From: an uncultured beta proteobacterium | GTDB lineage: Bacteria > Pseudomonadota > Gammaproteobacteria > Burkholderiales > Burkholderiaceae_C | Assembly (NCBI GenBank): GCA_903834645.1 | Contig: CAILKA010000419.1 | Coordinates: 1 to 8,220, forward strand | Reading direction: 5' to 3' | DNA: 8,220 nt | Part shown: in pieces, positions 1-6,054 of the stretch | How the letters are laid out: each line of letters begins with the position of its first letter | How positions within the stretch are numbered: position 1 is the stretch's first letter | Position numbers and translations under genes: made by a program | Notes under the pieces: model-generated | What the model was told of the DNA's origin: nothing | The model's database searches: none | The model's input: the letters and a program-made list of their open reading frames with translations, nothing else

Positions 1-524
1 CGACCCACCTCGAAGACGGTCTCGTCGGTCTGCGAGACGTGGCCCTTCTGCACGTCGGACCACAGCTGCTGCAGCCCCTTGGCCAGGCTCTGGCCTTGGG
101 TGTCCACCGCCCGCTTCAGCGCCTCCGGGTTGGTCGCCAGGTAGTTGCTCGGGCTCGCAGCGTCTATCCACTGCTGCACGGCGAAACGCAGGCGCGCGCG
201 CGCCTTGGCATCACCTTGCACGCTCTCGGCCATCTGCATCAGCGTGCGCGCGTTGAGCAGGTACATCTGGGCCAGGAAGGCGTTGCCCGGATTCGCACTC
301 CACTCCGTGCCTGCAAAGCGCCGGTCCTTCAGGGGATGGGCCGCCCCGCCGGCGCCGAGCGCCTCGTTCCACAGTGCGCCGGCCTGGTTCAGATACTCGG
401 CTTGCAGGGCACCCCACTGCTCGCCCGGCACCTGCAGGGCGCCGACAGACTTCAGCGAATCCGCCATCGCCTGTCCGAAAGCCTGCGCGGCTTGGGCAAC
501 GGGACCGGGATCGACGGGTTTCAC
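1..524 (-). CDS. phaC: Class I polyhydroxyalkanoate synthase, N-terminal part (runs off the window)
   Basis: PhaC polymerises (R)-3-hydroxyacyl-CoA, mainly 3-hydroxybutyryl-CoA, into storage polyester at the surface of cytoplasmic granules. Only the first 174 codons are present; class I enzymes are usually about 560-600 residues, so the alpha/beta-hydrolase core with the catalytic Cys-Asp-His lies beyond position 1. What is visible matches the PhaC N-terminal domain: DRRFAGTEWSANP at about residues 67-79, a helical stretch with FLAQMYLLNARTL at 83-95, FAVQQWIDAASPSNYLATNP at 114-133, and SQTDETVFEVG at 164-174. The start is GTG at 524-522: an in-frame TAA lies eight codons upstream, the only alternative in that gap is CTG, and GAGGAG sits 9 nt before the GTG. 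It is transcribed divergently from the small membrane-protein gene at 746. Any phaA/phaB partners would be outside the window. Family assignment is firm; the polymer produced is inferred. Confidence 0.95.
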   Translation of the reverse strand, partial: MKPVDPGPVAQAAQAFGQAMADSLKSVGALQVPGEQWGALQAEYLNQAGALWNEALGAGGAAHPLKDRRFAGTEWSANPGNAFLAQMYLLNARTLMQMAESVQGDAKARARLRFAVQQWIDAASPSNYLATNPEALKRAVDTQGQSLAKGLQQLWSDVQKGHVSQTDETVFEVG

Positions 525-533
525 GGGCAGGCT

Positions 534-539
534 CTCCTC
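534..539 (-). promoter_or_regulatory. Shine-Dalgarno of phaC
   Basis: GAGGAG on the minus strand ends 9 nt before the GTG at 524. Together with the in-frame TAA just upstream it fixes the phaC start as a GTG codon. Confidence 0.8.
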
Positions 540-561
540 GTTTCCTTAGTGCCTTCGAGCG

Positions 562-581
562 CCAGACATGCACATGTCAGG
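562..581. promoter_or_regulatory. Imperfect 20-bp palindrome upstream of phaC (candidate operator)
   Basis: The core is GACATG-CA-CATGTC (565-578), a perfect 6-bp inverted repeat with a 2-nt spacer. After one A/A mismatch on each side it extends by two more pairs (CC/GG). It lies 38-57 nt upstream of the phaC start, where a regulator binding site would be expected. The arms do not match the TGCA-rich sites I associate with PhaR, nor an FNR/ANR box. The structure is seen in the sequence; a regulatory role is inferred, and chance occurrence in GC-rich DNA is possible. Confidence 0.35.
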
Positions 582-680
582 GCAAAGCGCTAACGTGCGG
601 ATCCGGTCAGGCGGGATCGGCTGCCGTGTGCCTGGCAGGGCGGTTCGCGGCAGGCGTTCCGGTCGAACACTCCAACCCGT

Positions 681-717
681 AATCTACGCGTTTCAACTTA
701 CCACAATATGACATCGT
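681..717. promoter_or_regulatory. AT-rich patch in the divergent phaC / membrane-protein intergenic region
   Basis: The 221-bp gap between phaC and the gene at 746 contains one clearly AT-rich stretch, with elements such as CAATAT (704-709, plus) and TTGTGG and TTGAAA (706-701 and 696-691, minus). This is the most likely place for promoters of one or both divergent genes. I could not find a -35/-10 pair with 16-18 nt spacing that satisfies the sigma-70 consensus on either strand, so no specific promoter is called. Confidence 0.3.
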
Positions 718-745
718 CTTTCGTCTGGCGAGATCGCGCTCCACC

Positions 746-1009
746 ATGTACCTGGTAGCGATCGCCTGGATCTATGTCGTCGTGATGATGGCGCTGGCCG
801 AGGGCCTGTCTGCACAAGGGTCGTGGATCGGGGCCTTCTTCACGCTGCTGCTCTACGGTGCGCTGCCCCTGACCATCGTGCTCTACATCCTGGGTACACC
901 CGCTCGGCGGCGTGCGCGCCGTGCCCTCGAAGCCTCGTCAGGGCAGCCGCCAGACGGCAGCAGCCAGCCGCCCGGTGACGCCGTCGCGACGGTACGAAAA
1001 GAACCGTGA
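746..1009 (+). CDS. Small two-helix membrane protein of unknown function
   Basis: An 87-residue protein with no recognised enzymatic domain. Residues 1-18 (MYLVAIAWIYVVVMMALA) and about 28-50 form two hydrophobic helices. They are followed by a basic cluster, RRRARR (54-59), and a Pro/Gly/Ser-rich tail, which suggests a hairpin in the inner membrane with both ends cytoplasmic. Shine-Dalgarno support at the ATG is weak (only GAGA about 12 nt upstream). It is divergent from phaC and convergent with pgeF, and its last 23 codons plus stop (938-1009) are antisense to the end of pgeF. The hydrophobic N-terminal two thirds do not overlap another gene and look truly coding. The polar tail may owe its sequence to the pgeF motif on the opposite strand. 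From memory, similar short proteins occur in Burkholderiales annotated as hypothetical; no function can be assigned. Confidence 0.75.
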   Translation: MYLVAIAWIYVVVMMALAEGLSAQGSWIGAFFTLLLYGALPLTIVLYILGTPARRRARRALEASSGQPPDGSSQPPGDAVATVRKEP

Positions 1010-1687
1010 GGCATCCTCGACGGTGCACGCTGCACCGTCGCTGAGCGCCATCACACCGGCCCGACGAAGCCGATCGATCGCCAGCCCTGGCAGGTCGGCG
1101 AGCCAGCGTTGGGCACCGTCGCGCCAGCCACGCGCCGTGAAGCGCGAGCCGCCCCCGAAAGCCTGCACCACGTCCTGGCCGACCTCGAAGCGGCGCGGGC
1201 CGATGCAAGGCCCGAGCCACGCGACCACCTGCCCAGGCTCGCACCCCGCACCGTCGGCCACCCGATTCAGGGCCGCTTCCAGCACACCTGCCGCCAGCCC
1301 GCGCCAGCCCGCATGCGCCGCCCCCACGGCACGGCCGTTGGCCGCCGCCAGCAGCACAGGCAGACAATCGGCCACGAGCACGCAGCAGGCCACACCGGGC
1401 TCGTCCGTCCACGCCGCATCCGCACAAGGCTCGTCGTCCGTGGTTGCAGTGGTGGCCTGCACCACCCTCGCGCCGTGCTCCTGGCGCAACCACTGAAGGC
1501 GCACGCCGCCCAGCGAGTCTGCAAGTGCGCGCCGGTTGGCCGCCACGGCCAGCGGCGCATCCCCCACGTGGGTGCCCAGATTGAAGGCGGCATAGGGCCC
1601 CGTGCTCTGGCCACCCGCGCGCGTCGTCATCCACGCGCCCACCCCGTGCGGGGCCGCCCACTGCACGGGCCAGCCGCTGGGGCTCAT
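938..1687 (-). CDS. pgeF: Peptidoglycan editing factor PgeF (YfiH / laccase-domain, purine nucleoside phosphorylase-like family)
   Basis: A 249-residue cytoplasmic protein of the YfiH/DUF152 (Cu-oxidase_4) family. Members were first called polyphenol oxidases, were later shown to act on purine nucleosides, and in E. coli the protein removes mis-incorporated L-Ser from peptidoglycan precursors. Visible family motifs are QEHGARVV (69-76, metal ligand His71), VADCLPVLLA (105-114, Cys108), AAHAGWRGL (123-131, His125), LGPCIGP (158-164) with FEVG (167-170), and FFSYRRDGVTGR (229-240). The His71/Cys108/His125 set corresponds to the zinc and active site known for the family. Length is typical. The ATG lies 3 nt after the stop of the isomerase gene, with no strong Shine-Dalgarno, which points to translational coupling as the last gene of a three-gene operon. 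In many proteobacteria the gene follows rluD; here it does not. Family assignment is secure; the physiological substrate here is inferred. Confidence 0.93.
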   Translation of the reverse strand: MSPSGWPVQWAAPHGVGAWMTTRAGGQSTGPYAAFNLGTHVGDAPLAVAANRRALADSLGGVRLQWLRQEHGARVVQATTATTDDEPCADAAWTDEPGVACCVLVADCLPVLLAAANGRAVGAAHAGWRGLAAGVLEAALNRVADGAGCEPGQVVAWLGPCIGPRRFEVGQDVVQAFGGGSRFTARGWRDGAQRWLADLPGLAIDRLRRAGVMALSDGAACTVEDASRFFSYRRDGVTGRLAAAVWRLP

Positions 1688-1690
1688 GGC

Positions 1691-2323
1691 TCAGGCCGCG
1701 TCGGGGCAGGCCTCGGGACGCGTCTTCTCGAAGGCGTCCAGGCGCATGCAGGCATCGAACACGCGCATCACGTGCGGCACGTGGTCGAGCCGGCAGTCGA
1801 AACGCCGCGCGTTGAAGATCTGCGGCACGAGCACGCAGTCGGCCAGCGTCGGCGACTCGCCGTGGCAGTAGGTGCCCGGCTGGGCAGCGAGCTGGCGCTC
1901 CACCACCTCCAGACCCGTTTCCACCCAGTGGCGGTACCAGCGGTTCTTGTCGTCCTCCGACACGCCCAACGGCCCCACCAGGTAGCGCAGCACGCGCAGG
2001 TTGTTCAAGGGGTGGATCTCGCAGGCGATGTCCAGCGCAAGCGCGCGCACGCGAGCCCGCTCGAGCGGATCCGCAGGCAGCAGAGGCGGCTGCGGGTGCG
2101 TCTCCTCCAGGTACTCGATGATCGCCAGCGACTGCGTCACCACCTTCTCACCGTCGCGCAGCAGCGGCACCAGGCGAGAGGCCGACACCGCAGCGTAGGA
2201 CTCGGCCATCTGCTCGTTCTTCTGCAGGTGCACCGGGTGGTAGTCGTAGTCGATGCCCTTGAGTGCGAGCGCGATGCGCACGCGGTAGGACGCCGAGGAC
2301 CGGAAGAAGTTGTAGAGCTCCAC
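1691..2323 (-). CDS. maiA: Maleylacetoacetate / maleylpyruvate isomerase (zeta-class GST)
   Basis: A 210-residue zeta-class glutathione transferase that catalyses glutathione-dependent cis-trans isomerisation of maleylacetoacetate or maleylpyruvate to the fumaryl product. The N-terminal thioredoxin-like domain carries the zeta signature SSASYRVRIAL (9-19), with the catalytic serine region. The position held by Cys in eukaryotic zeta enzymes is Ala11, as I recall from many bacterial members. SLAIIEYLEE follows at about 65-74. The helical C-terminal domain contains IHPLNNLRVLRYL and SPTLADCVLVPQIFNARRF. The start is GTG (2323-2321), because the signature begins directly after it and the next in-frame Met (about residue 39) would delete the active site. 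Only 1 nt separates it from the upstream FAH gene. Since the adjacent hydrolase is of the short FAHD1/fumarylpyruvate type, maleylpyruvate (gentisate pathway) is a slightly better guess than maleylacetoacetate; sequence alone does not settle this. Confidence 0.92.
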   Translation of the reverse strand: MELYNFFRSSASYRVRIALALKGIDYDYHPVHLQKNEQMAESYAAVSASRLVPLLRDGEKVVTQSLAIIEYLEETHPQPPLLPADPLERARVRALALDIACEIHPLNNLRVLRYLVGPLGVSEDDKNRWYRHWVETGLEVVERQLAAQPGTYCHGESPTLADCVLVPQIFNARRFDCRLDHVPHVMRVFDACMRLDAFEKTRPEACPDAA

Positions 2324-2324
2324 G

Positions 2325-3017
2325 TCAGCGCACCCGCACCCGCAGTTCGCCCAGGCCCTCGATGCGGCCTTCCATGACCTGCCCGCGCGTCACGGCACCC
2401 ACGCCGGCCGGCGTGCCGGTGTAGATGAGATCGCCAGGCTGCAGCACCCAGGCTGCGCTCAGGTGCTCGATCGTCTCGGCGACGTTCCAGATGAGGTCGG
2501 AGAGGTCGCCCTTCTGCTTGAGCTGGCCATCCACCTGCAGGGTGATCGGACCGCGCGTCAGCTCACCCGTGCGCGCAAGGGGATGGATCGGGCCGATGGG
2601 CGCCGACTGCTCGAAAGCCTTGCCGATGCACCAGGGCCGGCCCTGCTTCTTCATGTCGTTTTGCAGGTCGCGCCGCGTCATGTCCAGCCCGATCGCATAG
2701 CCATAGAAGTGGCGCAGTGCGTCAGCTGCACGGATGCCCGAACCGCCCACGCCGATGGCCACCACGAGCTCGATCTCATGGTGGAAGTTGGTGGTCAGCG
2801 TCGGGTAATCGATTTCGCCGGTCTGCCCGTCCGCCACGAAGACGACCGTGTCAGCCGGCTTGAGGAAGAAGAAAGGCGGCTCGCGCCCGGTGTGGCCCAT
2901 CTCCTGGGCGTGCTCGGCGTAATTGCGGCCGACGCAATAGACGCGGTGCACCGGAAACGCACCGCCTCCCACCACCGGAACGAGCACCGGCGCGGGTGCC
3001 GCACACACGAGTTCCAT
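2325..3017 (-). CDS. Fumarylacetoacetate hydrolase-family protein, probable fumarylpyruvate hydrolase
   Basis: A 230-residue single-domain FAH-fold hydrolase. Fumarylacetoacetases proper are about 420 residues, so this belongs to the short group containing FAHD1 and NagK-like fumarylpyruvate hydrolases, which cleave fumarylpyruvate to fumarate and pyruvate. RVYCVGRNYAEHAQEMG (25-41) holds the lid His36/Glu39 pair. HHEIEL (79-84) supplies Glu81 and Glu83, and GLDMTRRDLQ (110-119) supplies Asp112; these three are the expected Mg/Mn ligands. GKAFEQSAPIGP (132-143) and IYTGTPAGVG (198-207) are further family motifs. The ATG at 3017 is chosen over the upstream ATG at 3071. The protein family starts near here, an AGGA lies about 10 nt upstream, and the longer form would fill most of the divergent promoter region. 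It is the first gene of an operon with the isomerase and pgeF. Oxaloacetate decarboxylase or acylpyruvase activity remains possible. Confidence 0.9.
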   Translation of the reverse strand: MELVCAAPAPVLVPVVGGGAFPVHRVYCVGRNYAEHAQEMGHTGREPPFFFLKPADTVVFVADGQTGEIDYPTLTTNFHHEIELVVAIGVGGSGIRAADALRHFYGYAIGLDMTRRDLQNDMKKQGRPWCIGKAFEQSAPIGPIHPLARTGELTRGPITLQVDGQLKQKGDLSDLIWNVAETIEHLSAAWVLQPGDLIYTGTPAGVGAVTRGQVMEGRIEGLGELRVRVR

Positions 3018-3096
3018 CTTCGCTGATCCTGTTTCTGGCGCCGCCCGAACGACGGCAAGCGATGATGCCACGGCGCCGGATCGCTACACTGGCTGC
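3018..3096. promoter_or_regulatory. Divergent promoter region between the FAH operon and the NUDIX gene
   Basis: This 79-bp gap must serve both the FAH operon (minus) and the NUDIX gene (plus). On the plus strand TACACT (3085-3090) resembles a sigma-70 -10 box and ends only 6 nt before the NUDIX ATG; no good -35 box is seen 16-18 nt upstream. On the minus strand TTGCCG could be a -35, but no convincing -10 follows. Placement is supported by gene layout; individual boxes are weak. Confidence 0.4.
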
Positions 3097-3639
3097 ATGC
3101 TCCCCCGTGCACCCATCAAGCACTGCCGGCAATGCGGCCAACCCGTGGCCTACCGCGTGCCCGAGGGCGACAACCGCGAGCGTGCCGTGTGCGGCAGCTG
3201 CACGACGATCCACTACGAGAACCCCCTCAACGTCGTGGGCACCGTGCCCGTGTGGGAAGACCAGGTGCTGCTGTGCCGGCGCAACATCGAGCCGCGCCAC
3301 GGCTTCTGGACGCTGCCGGCCGGGTTCCTGGAGCTTGGAGAGAGCACCGCCGCCGGCGCGCTGCGCGAGACGGACGAGGAGGCCGGCGCACGCATCGAGC
3401 TAGAGGGCCTGTACACCGTGATGAACGTGGTGCGCGTGGGCCAGGTGCATTTCTACTATCGGGCGCGGCTGTGCGACACGCACTTCGACCCCGGCCCCGA
3501 GACGATCGAGGCGCGGCTGTTCCGCGAGCACGAGGTGCCGTGGGAGCAGCTGGCCTTCAGGACGGTGCGCGAAACGCTGGAGCGCTACTTCGCCGATCGC
3601 AGCCGCGGCAGCTTCGGGCTGCACTGCGTGGATCTCTGA
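3097..3639 (+). CDS. NUDIX hydrolase with N-terminal zinc ribbon
   Basis: A 180-residue pyrophosphohydrolase that would cleave a nucleoside diphosphate linked to another moiety. The N-terminal zinc ribbon is formed by Cys10, Cys13, Cys32 and Cys35 (CRQC and CGSC). The Nudix domain follows from about residue 44. The Nudix box is complete: Gly76, Glu82, then Arg90-Glu91 and Glu94-Glu95 with Gly97, within GFLELGESTAAGALRETDEE, giving the Mg-binding glutamates. The ribbon plus Nudix arrangement is the Nudix_N_2 type, whose plant member NUDX23 is an FAD pyrophosphohydrolase. A flavin or NAD-type dinucleotide is therefore a reasonable but unproven substrate. The ATG at 3097 is the only in-frame start before the ribbon and has no visible Shine-Dalgarno; a -10-like TACACT just upstream suggests a leaderless transcript. 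It is divergent from the FAH operon. Confidence 0.93.
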   Translation: MLPRAPIKHCRQCGQPVAYRVPEGDNRERAVCGSCTTIHYENPLNVVGTVPVWEDQVLLCRRNIEPRHGFWTLPAGFLELGESTAAGALRETDEEAGARIELEGLYTVMNVVRVGQVHFYYRARLCDTHFDPGPETIEARLFREHEVPWEQLAFRTVRETLERYFADRSRGSFGLHCVDL

Positions 3640-3860
3640 GATGCGTCATCCCATGTCAACGCGCGGGAGCACGCAGCCGTTTCTGGGAGGTGGTCACGGC
3701 ATCGTTCCGAGCAAGCCAGTCGGGAATGGCCGTTATCCTTGCAGCCTGTCCCGCGGCTCCCTAACCTCCACCGGTTTTGCTGCTTGCTGTCGTCCCGCGC
3801 TTGAAGCGGCCGCGCTCGACAGTCCGACTGAACGCCGTTTCTTCTGAGAGGTATTCCTCG
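3640..3860. other. Intergenic region between the NUDIX gene and HiPIP
   Basis: These 221 bp contain no supported gene: the ORFs crossing it lack recognisable protein features. I see no strong hairpin with a T-tract to end the NUDIX transcript. TATCCT at 3734-3739 is a possible -10 element for the HiPIP gene, which would give a leader of about 115 nt, but the sequence 16-18 nt upstream is not a recognisable -35. The HiPIP Shine-Dalgarno is at the right end. Confidence 0.4.
3846..3851 (+). promoter_or_regulatory. Shine-Dalgarno of the HiPIP gene
   Basis: GAGAGG lies 9 nt before the ATG at 3861. It selects this start over in-frame upstream ATGs such as 3777, which would bury the Tat signal behind 28 extra residues. 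Confidence 0.7.
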
Positions 3861-4157
3861 ATGCAATCCCGTCGTCAATTCATCCGAATCGTTCCCGTGG
3901 CCGGTGCCGCGCTGCTGGCTGGCCGCGAGGCTCTGGCACAGGCCAAGCTCGACGAGAACGACGCCCAGGCCAAGGCTCTCGGCTACGTGGCCGATGCCAC
4001 CAAGTCCAAGCACGCCAAGTATCAGAAGGGCCAGAACTGCCAGAACTGCCAGCTCTTCCAGGGCAAGGCCGCCGACGCGTGGGGCGGCTGCCCGCTCTTC
4101 GCCGGCAAGCAGGTCGCCGGCCCCGGCTGGTGCAGCGCCTGGGTCAAGAAGGCCTGA
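3861..4157 (+). CDS. High-potential iron-sulfur protein (HiPIP), Tat-exported
   Basis: A 98-residue precursor of a small periplasmic electron carrier with one [4Fe-4S] cluster cycling between the 3+ and 2+ states. Such proteins commonly carry electrons from the bc1 complex to a reaction centre or terminal oxidase. The N-terminus is a twin-arginine signal: SRRQFIRI (3-10), a hydrophobic stretch to about residue 20, and an ALA motif at 24-26 with likely cleavage before Gln27. The mature part, about 72 residues, has the four cluster ligands Cys60, Cys63 (CQNC), Cys77 (GGCPLF) and Cys91 (GWCSAW). GYVADA (41-46) contains the conserved Tyr42 that packs on the cluster. Tat export fits a cofactor folded in before secretion. 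The gene stands alone, followed by a strong palindromic terminator. Whether it serves photosynthesis, respiration or thiosulfate/iron oxidation cannot be told from this window. Confidence 0.95.
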   Translation: MQSRRQFIRIVPVAGAALLAGREALAQAKLDENDAQAKALGYVADATKSKHAKYQKGQNCQNCQLFQGKAADAWGGCPLFAGKQVAGPGWCSAWVKKA

Positions 4158-4177
4158 GCACCGGCCTTCTGGCACAC

Positions 4178-4201
4178 AAAGGGGCCCCGCGGGGCCCCTT
4201 T
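4178..4201. terminator. Bidirectional intrinsic terminator between HiPIP and lpd
   Basis: A perfect 24-bp palindrome with arms AAAGGGGCCCC and GGGGCCCCTTT around a central GC. It lies 21 nt after the HiPIP stop and 24 nt after the lpd stop on the other strand. A-rich and T-rich ends flank a very GC-rich stem, so it can act in both directions between convergent genes. The T-tracts are short (three T, then CTC on plus; TTTGTGTG on minus). Confidence 0.85.
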
Positions 4202-4224
4202 CTCATGGTGCCGCTGCGCGCGAC

Positions 4225-6039
4225 TCAGCGCCGTGCCGGCGGCAGATCGGTGCAGCTGCCGTGCGCTGCTTCAGCGGCCATGCCGATGCTCTCGCCGAGC
4301 GTCGGGTGCGGGTGGATCGTCTTGCCGATATCGATCTCGTCGGCCCCCATCTCGATGGCCAACGCCACCTCGCCGATCATGTCGCCGGCATGCGTGCCGA
4401 CGATGCCCCCGCCCAGGATGCGGTGCGTCTGGGCATCGAAGAGCAGCTTGGTGAAGCCCTCGTCACGGCCGTTGGCGATCGCGCGGCCCGAGGCGCTCCA
4501 CGGGAAGAGGCCCTTCTTCACGGCCACCCCGCGCGCCTTGGCCTCATCTTCCGTGAGGCCCACCCAGGCCACCTCGGGGTCGGTGTAGGCCACGCTGGGA
4601 ATCACGCGCGCATCGAAGCGCGCCTTCGCGTCACCGGCTGCCACCTCCGCCGCCACATGTGCCTCGTGCACGGCCTTGTGCGCGAGCATCGGCTGCCCGA
4701 CGATGTCGCCGATGGCGTAGATGTGCGGCACGTTGGTGCGCATTTGCGCGTCCACCGGGATGGTGCCGCGCTCGCTGACGACGACCCCCGCCTTGTCGGC
4801 ACCGATCTTGCGCCCGTTCGGCGAGCGCCCCACGGCCTGCAGCACGAGGTCGTAGACGCCCTCGCTGGCCTGCCCGTCGGTCGATTCGAAGCTGACGCGG
4901 ATGCCCTCGGCAGTCGCCTCGGCTCCCACGGTCTTGGTCTTCAGCAAGATGCGGTCGAACCGGTGCGCGTTCATCTTCTGCCACACCTTGACGAGGTCGC
5001 GGTCCGCCCCCTGCATGAGGCCGTCCATCATCTCCACGACGTCCAGCCGCGCACCCAGCGTGGAGTAGACCGTGCCCATCTCCAGGCCGATGATTCCGCC
5101 GCCAATCACGAGCATGCGCTCGGGCTTGTGGCGCAGCTGCAGCGCACCGGTGGAGTCGACGACGCGCGGGTCGTCGGGCAGAAAAGGCAGGTGGACCGCC
5201 TGCGAACCCGCCGCCACGATGCACTGCCCGAAGCGGATGGTCTGCGTCTTGCCGGTCTTGTCCTGCGCTTCGCCGGTGGTCTCCTCCACCGCGAGGTGGT
5301 GCGGGTCGACGAAGCTGCCGTAGCCTCGCACCACGGTCACCTTGCGCATCTTGGCCATCGCGCCCAGGCCACCCGTGAGCTTGCCCACGACCTTGTTCTT
5401 GTGCGCCAGGAGCTTGCCCATGTCGATCTGCGGCGCGCCGAAGTCGATGCCCAGGGCGCCGAAGTGGCTCACCTCGTCCATCACGGCGGCCACGTGCAGC
5501 AACGCCTTGCTCGGGATGCAGCCCACGTTGAGGCATACCCCGCCCAGCGACGCGTAGCGCTCCACGAGCACCACCTTCATGCCAAGGTCGGCCGCGCGAA
5601 AGGCCGCCGAGTAACCGCCGGGCCCACCACCCAGCACGAGCAGGTCGCATTCCAGATCGACGGTGCCGGCGTAGGTGGAAGCCACGGAAACTGCTGCCGG
5701 CGGGCCGGATGCAGCAGCCGCAGCCGCAGCGGGCGCGGGAGCGGGTGCAGCGGCCGGTGGCCGCTCCGCTGCGGGGACTGGCCCTGGTGCAGCGGCTGCT
5801 TCGGCGGCTTCGATCAGGAGCAGCACCGAGCCCTCCCGCACCTTGTCGCCCAGCGCCACCTTCAGCTCGCGCACCACGCCGCCGGCCGAGGAGGGAATCT
5901 CCATCGAGGCCTTGTCGCTCTCCACCGTCACCAGGCTCTGCTCGGGCCGGATCGTGTCGCCAGGCTTGACCAGCAGCTCGATGACGGCGACATCCTGGAA
6001 GTCGCCGATGTCCGGCACCTTGACTTCGATGAGGGCCAT
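4225..6039 (-). CDS. lpdA: Dihydrolipoyl dehydrogenase (E3 of pyruvate dehydrogenase) with N-terminal lipoyl domain
   Basis: A 604-residue flavoprotein that reoxidises dihydrolipoamide on E2 using NAD+. Residues 1-78 form a lipoyl domain with the modified Lys43 in ESDKAS. An Ala/Pro linker (about 79-120) leads to the E3 core. The core shows FAD-binding LGGGPGGYSA (136-145), the redox disulfide Cys169/Cys174 in GGVCLNVGCIPSK, NAD-binding IGGGIIGLE (312-320), YAIGDI (441-446) for the second FAD contact, and the catalytic HPHPTLGE with His578 and Glu583 contributed by the interface domain. Ordinary E3s lack the lipoyl domain (about 470 residues); the fused form is known from Ralstonia PdhL and Neisseria P64k. 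It is the third gene of aceE-aceF-lpd, 13 nt after aceF, with a Shine-Dalgarno overlapping the aceF stop. Nothing appears broken. Confidence 0.96.
   Translation of the reverse strand: MALIEVKVPDIGDFQDVAVIELLVKPGDTIRPEQSLVTVESDKASMEIPSSAGGVVRELKVALGDKVREGSVLLLIEAAEAAAAPGPVPAAERPPAAAPAPAPAAAAAAASGPPAAVSVASTYAGTVDLECDLLVLGGGPGGYSAAFRAADLGMKVVLVERYASLGGVCLNVGCIPSKALLHVAAVMDEVSHFGALGIDFGAPQIDMGKLLAHKNKVVGKLTGGLGAMAKMRKVTVVRGYGSFVDPHHLAVEETTGEAQDKTGKTQTIRFGQCIVAAGSQAVHLPFLPDDPRVVDSTGALQLRHKPERMLVIGGGIIGLEMGTVYSTLGARLDVVEMMDGLMQGADRDLVKVWQKMNAHRFDRILLKTKTVGAEATAEGIRVSFESTDGQASEGVYDLVLQAVGRSPNGRKIGADKAGVVVSERGTIPVDAQMRTNVPHIYAIGDIVGQPMLAHKAVHEAHVAAEVAAGDAKARFDARVIPSVAYTDPEVAWVGLTEDEAKARGVAVKKGLFPWSASGRAIANGRDEGFTKLLFDAQTHRILGGGIVGTHAGDMIGEVALAIEMGADEIDIGKTIHPHPTLGESIGMAAEAAHGSCTDLPPARR
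5887..5907. repeat. Copy 1 of a direct repeat shared by the lpd and aceF lipoyl domains
   Basis: A 21-bp stretch in the lpd lipoyl-domain coding region, reading around the lipoylated lysine, is identical to 7274-7294 in aceF at an offset of 1387 bp. Other runs of 20 bp or more are shared in the same domains, for example GGCTTGACCAGCAGCTCGAT. The repeat reflects duplication of the domain. Confidence 0.85.
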
Positions 6040-6048
6040 GTGCGTGCG

Positions 6049-6054
6049 CTCCTT
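6049..6054 (-). promoter_or_regulatory. Shine-Dalgarno of lpd overlapping the aceF stop codon
   Basis: The minus strand reads TAAGGAG, in which TAA ends aceF (6055-6053) and AAGGAG is the ribosome-binding site 9 nt before the lpd ATG. This arrangement favours translational coupling of E2 and E3 synthesis. Confidence 0.8.

Noticed and set aside
39..593. A 184-codon plus-strand frame over phaC
   Set aside because: The minus strand here encodes an unmistakable PhaC N-terminus; the plus frame is a shadow.
583..660. Sigma-54 type promoter in the phaC upstream region
   Set aside because: GC-rich fragments such as CGCACG followed by TTTGC on the minus strand, and TGGCAGGG on the plus strand, lack the GG-N10-GC spacing required.
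1109..2377. A 422-codon open frame on the plus strand
   Set aside because: It is antisense to pgeF and the isomerase, both of which have full family motifs, and its own translation is low-complexity with no recognisable features.
3018..3071. An 18-residue N-terminal extension of the FAH-family hydrolase
   Set aside because: It would occupy most of the divergent promoter region. The inner ATG at 3017 has an AGGA about 10 nt upstream, and the family's conserved region begins shortly after it.
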